64,000 nt of DNA from Zeus faber (taxonomy: Eukaryota; Chordata; Actinopteri; Zeiformes; Zeidae), in the NCBI GenBank assembly GCA_960531495.1, contig OY482853.1, forward strand, positions 25,188,232-25,252,231. The letters are read 5' to 3'. Positions within the stretch are counted from its first letter, which is position 1, and each line of letters starts with the position of its first letter. Under the pieces are notes generated by a model. That model had not been told where the DNA came from. It did no database searches and worked only from the letters and a program-made list of their open reading frames with translations. This document shows positions 59,707-64,000 of the stretch, piece after piece. The translations under genes and the position numbers were made by a program.

Positions 59707-61257
59707 TCAGGCACAGCATTGGGACACCTTGAGCCCTGACTGTGGTTGTACAGAACCCGCCACCCCGACGCAGTTATTCATAGCTGGCGAATACATGGAA
59801 GGTGAACGGCCAGGAGCGGAGTGACCTTCCTCACCTCTGCTCCCCACCCCGTTTCCCGGCGGCTGGCGTTGGGCAGGCGGCATAGGATTAGAGAGTTCTG
59901 GGCAGTTATACTGAATGTGGCCCATTTGACCACACCTCCAACAGACCTGAGACAGCTGGTCTGGTGCCCCCCTAGAATACTGAGGGCTAGGTGGGGGCCT
60001 AGCTGTGTCCCGCTGCGGAAGGGAATCAACATTGCGTGTCGGCCTCCAATGCCGTCCTTCCGTAAAGATGTCCTCCACCTCCTGTGCGCGCTCCAGCGCG
60101 ACCTCCCAGGATTCAGGTTTGCTGAGTCGGACCTGCTCCCGCAGCTTGTCAGGCCTCAGTCCGCTGATGAACGCCTCCGTTGCAAGGATAAACCTCTGTT
60201 CTTCACTGAACTCTGGAAACGCCTTAAGGGCCAGGCGGCGTAATTCAGCTGCATACACGCCCAGCTTCTCTCCTTCTCTGCGTGTTCTCTCATTAAACAT
60301 TTGCCTGGCTGTTGATTTATTGATTGGATCACCAAACTGTCTTTCTATGGCCTCTGCTATAGCCTGTGGGTCAGCCATTTCACTGTCTGAAAGGTCCAAC
60401 AAAAGCCTTCTAGCCGCCCCCTCCAGGGCTGCGGCTAACTGGACCGCCTTCTCCATTTTGTCCCACCCGTTGGCTCCGGCTATCAACTTGAATTGAACCC
60501 AATATGTCTCCCAATCAGTAGAGCCATCATATCGCCCAGCCTTAACTTGGTCTCTTCTCTGAGTGGCTGCCGGCGCTGCTGTGGTATTCGGGGACGAGGG
60601 GGCACGAGCTATAGCTGCATTGAAGGCTTGAGTGTGAGCAGTAGTCAGCATTACAGTAGGGTCATGAAGGGGCCGCTGACCGCAGTGCTGGGAGCTGTCA
60701 GGGGGCCTGTTATCACGGTTCATCAAGGGGGTGTAGTAAGCATGCTGAGTCACATTTTCCTCCCCTTCGCTCCTGTAATCACCCTCAAGGCGTCTTACTG
60801 GTTCAACATTATGATTTTGTGTCCTTGATCCCTCAGGCTGGGCGAACACACGGTTAATAATAGTAGCCTGTTTATCTTCACCCATAAGGCTATCCTGCTC
60901 ATCTTCCAAACTCAAAACCCTCAGCTTTGGAATAGCACCCTCCCAACTAGCCCCAGATTCACGTCTCTGTGCAGCAGCAGCAGCTGAGCTGCCGGGTTGC
61001 TGTTCCATCGCAGCCGCATAGCGTGTCTTCAGCCACTCTCCGAACAGTCTCTTTTCCATTTCGGGTGTGTATGCTGAACTATGATGTTGATAATCAATCG
61101 ATTCGTCTCCTACTTTCCTCCGTCGTATCTCTGTTCCACCCAAACGTGCCTCCATCTCCGCCGGAGTTATATCCGAGCGCGCTTGACTCACTTTTGCTTC
61201 CACAGACGGAGGGGGGGTTAGCACTCCACTCAGCATTCTTTTCTCCTCCATCGTCAT
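59707..61257 (-). CDS. Gypsy gag, uninterrupted frame
   Basis: An open frame of 516 codons on the minus strand. The N-terminal third is charged and low in complexity. The middle has the retrotransposon gag capsid-like region (about residues 235-390), with WETYWVQFKLIAGANGWD and RQFGDPINKSTARQMFNERT. A CCHC zinc knuckle, CWRCGQMGHIQYNCP, follows at about residues 440-455. It binds element RNA and forms the particle shell in active relatives. It begins about 50 bp inside the 5' LTR, the expected place. It belongs to the fossil element and is not a host gene. Confidence 0.85.
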   Translation of the reverse strand: MTMEEKRMLSGVLTPPPSVEAKVSQARSDITPAEMEARLGGTEIRRRKVGDESIDYQHHSSAYTPEMEKRLFGEWLKTRYAAAMEQQPGSSAAAAAQRRESGASWEGAIPKLRVLSLEDEQDSLMGEDKQATIINRVFAQPEGSRTQNHNVEPVRRLEGDYRSEGEENVTQHAYYTPLMNRDNRPPDSSQHCGQRPLHDPTVMLTTAHTQAFNAAIARAPSSPNTTAAPAATQRRDQVKAGRYDGSTDWETYWVQFKLIAGANGWDKMEKAVQLAAALEGAARRLLLDLSDSEMADPQAIAEAIERQFGDPINKSTARQMFNERTRREGEKLGVYAAELRRLALKAFPEFSEEQRFILATEAFISGLRPDKLREQVRLSKPESWEVALERAQEVEDIFTEGRHWRPTRNVDSLPQRDTARPPPSPQYSRGAPDQLSQVCWRCGQMGHIQYNCPELSNPMPPAQRQPPGNGVGSRGEEGHSAPGRSPSMYSPAMNNCVGVAGSVQPQSGLKVSQCCA

Positions 61258-61308
61258 CGTTTTAGCTACCGTAGATTAGTGGGAAATTCAACACTTCTGA
61301 TGTGACGA

Positions 61309-61662
61309 TGTGACGTTTAGCGGGGTAGCTTGACAGACGAGGCGTGGAGACAAGTTGCTAACTCAAACACTGAGCCCAGATTTATTTTCCTGTCAGTCAC
61401 GTACTGAGGTACAGCTAACCCGAGGTTGAGGGCACTGGATTAAAACAAATAACAGGGTGGCTAGCCCAAGGTAACTGATAGATGCGGCACTGTCTCTCAG
61501 CTACTTTGTCCCCCGCGCACACCACCAACAAACACAACCACCACCTTCGCTTCCCTCCTTTTTCTCCCTCCCGGAACAGAGCCTGCAGCCAATCCCCAAC
61601 CAGTGACATCTCCCTCAATTAAAGCAACAGAACACACATATACACAGTACCCCAGAATTACA
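61309..61662 (-). repeat. 5' LTR of the Gypsy element
   Basis: 354 bp, TGTGACGTTTAG to GAATTACA on the plus strand. Contains TTTATT (about 61380), the complement of a poly(A) signal for the minus-strand transcript. Confidence 0.9.
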
Positions 61663-61666
61663 GTAT

Positions 61667-62186
61667 AGACTCTGTGAGTAAACTTCTGCAATATTATATT
61701 AATACTGGTCAAGTCCAAGCCGAAGTCTCTCAAATAAAAATAAAAATGTACTGTATTTGACTTGACACTGTCCTGGTGTCCACTTAACCATGCGTATAAC
61801 TTAGTTTTGCAAGAATTGCAAGTTTAAAGTCTTAGACTTGATTTTGGCTGAAGTCCAAGATAGACCTAGATATGTTGTGATAAACCTGTGGTACTTAACT
61901 CTCCATCTCCCAAATTCTACTGGTTTTCATTGTAGCCATGTAGTGGGATTGATTTAGACCAGGTGTATTCAACCTGATAGGATAGAAGACCAGCAGCGTT
62001 TGAAGTAATAACACAGTTGAGAACCACTGCGATAAACTCTGGTCTTGGTCTTGACTCCCTCTCTACCCGCAGTCCCCATTTCCCTCCCTACAAAACTCCA
62101 AAACCTCTGTCTTGACTCTCTCGCCTTGGGTGGGCATGACTACAATTCTCATCTCTGTGACTGTTAGATGTTTCAAATGTTAGTTC

Positions 62187-62191
<5 letters not shown>
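61667..62191. other. No gene recognised
   Basis: Ordinary AT-rich DNA; a common-repeat feel around 61960-62040, but not assigned. Confidence 0.35.
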
Positions 62192-62270
<79 letters not shown>

Positions 62271-62310
62271 TGTGTGTGTGTGTGTCTGTGTGTGTGTGTA
62301 CTTGCGTGCA
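62192..62310. repeat. (GT)n microsatellite
   Basis: GT units, with GTCT interruptions near the end; a GTGCAT-rich stretch follows to about 62360. Confidence 0.95.
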
Positions 62311-62360
62311 TGTGTGCATGCGTGCGTGTGTGTGCATCTGTTTGTACGTGTGTGTGTGTG

Positions 62361-64000
<1,640 letters not shown>

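Larger units (their letters stand above)
55809..61662 (-). mobile_element. Ty3/Gypsy LTR retrotransposon, nearly full length
   Basis: This 5.85-kb element has two LTRs, gag and pol on the minus strand and a 4-bp target duplication GTAT (55805-55808 and 61663-61666). A purine tract (AAAGGGGGGGGCAG on the minus strand, about 56172-56185) abuts the 3' LTR, as a polypurine tract should. By eye the LTRs differ at about ten positions plus a few short indels, roughly 3%, so the insertion is fairly recent. The order gag, protease, reverse transcriptase, RNase H, integrase is the Ty3/Gypsy order. Gag is open; pol has a handful of breaks, so the copy looks inactive. No envelope gene and no obvious chromodomain. 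Confidence 0.9.

Noticed and set aside
59707-61257. Host gene encoding a CCHC zinc-knuckle protein
   Set aside because: It sits between LTRs in the gag position, next to pol on the same strand, so it is the Gypsy gag.

Overview
This window looks like teleost fish intergenic or intronic DNA. It carries tRNA-derived SINEs with an L2/Maui-type tail, Rex1-like, Rex3/RTE-like, L2-like and L1/Tx1-like LINEs, many hAT remnants, a Ty3/Gypsy retrotransposon and long (CA)n and (TA)n microsatellites. I see no complete host gene, no RNA gene and no CRISPR array. Almost every long open frame is transposon-derived, a microsatellite translation or a shadow of one. I cannot name a species.

Layout. 0-6 kb: a ZBED-like hAT transposase on the minus strand, split by one LTR nested in another, then a TIR element and a solo LTR. 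6-13 kb: sparse DNA with a Rex1-like endonuclease fragment (about 9.05-9.35 kb), two CA/GT microsatellites and one exon-like signal-peptide segment at 11743-11845 (minus), the best host-exon candidate here. 13-17.4 kb: a full tRNA-SINE, a second copy of the TIR element and an unusual intron-containing, decayed hAT-derived gene (minus, about 15.1-17.4 kb). 17.4-25.3 kb: a proline/leucine-rich open stretch of unknown nature, two more TIR-element copies, a solo LTR and a GC-rich A-tailed insert. 25.4-30.5 kb: a GTF2IRD2-like hAT remnant, then an L1 on the minus strand interrupted by two SINE-type repeats and a TIR element. 30.5-44 kb: mostly unassigned DNA with two strong palindromes, a 1.1-kb hAT MITE between (TA)n tracts, a second GTF2IRD2-like hAT, a ZMYM1-like hAT fragment and SINEs. 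44.2-49.5 kb: a Rex3/RTE-like LINE holding a hAT element with an 8-bp target duplication, which in turn holds a Jockey/I-like LINE. 49.5-55.8 kb: sparse repeats. 55.8-61.7 kb: a young, nearly full-length Ty3/Gypsy element (minus). 61.7-64 kb: two long (GT)n tracts and unassigned DNA.

How parts relate. There are no operons or pathways; the logic is insertion order. Three nests can be dated relative to one another: LTR in LTR in hAT (0.7-2.6 kb), LINE in hAT in LINE (44-49 kb), and SINEs plus a TIR element in L1 (27-30 kb). Everything was read by eye. Family names rest on recognised protein motifs and termini, not on a database search.
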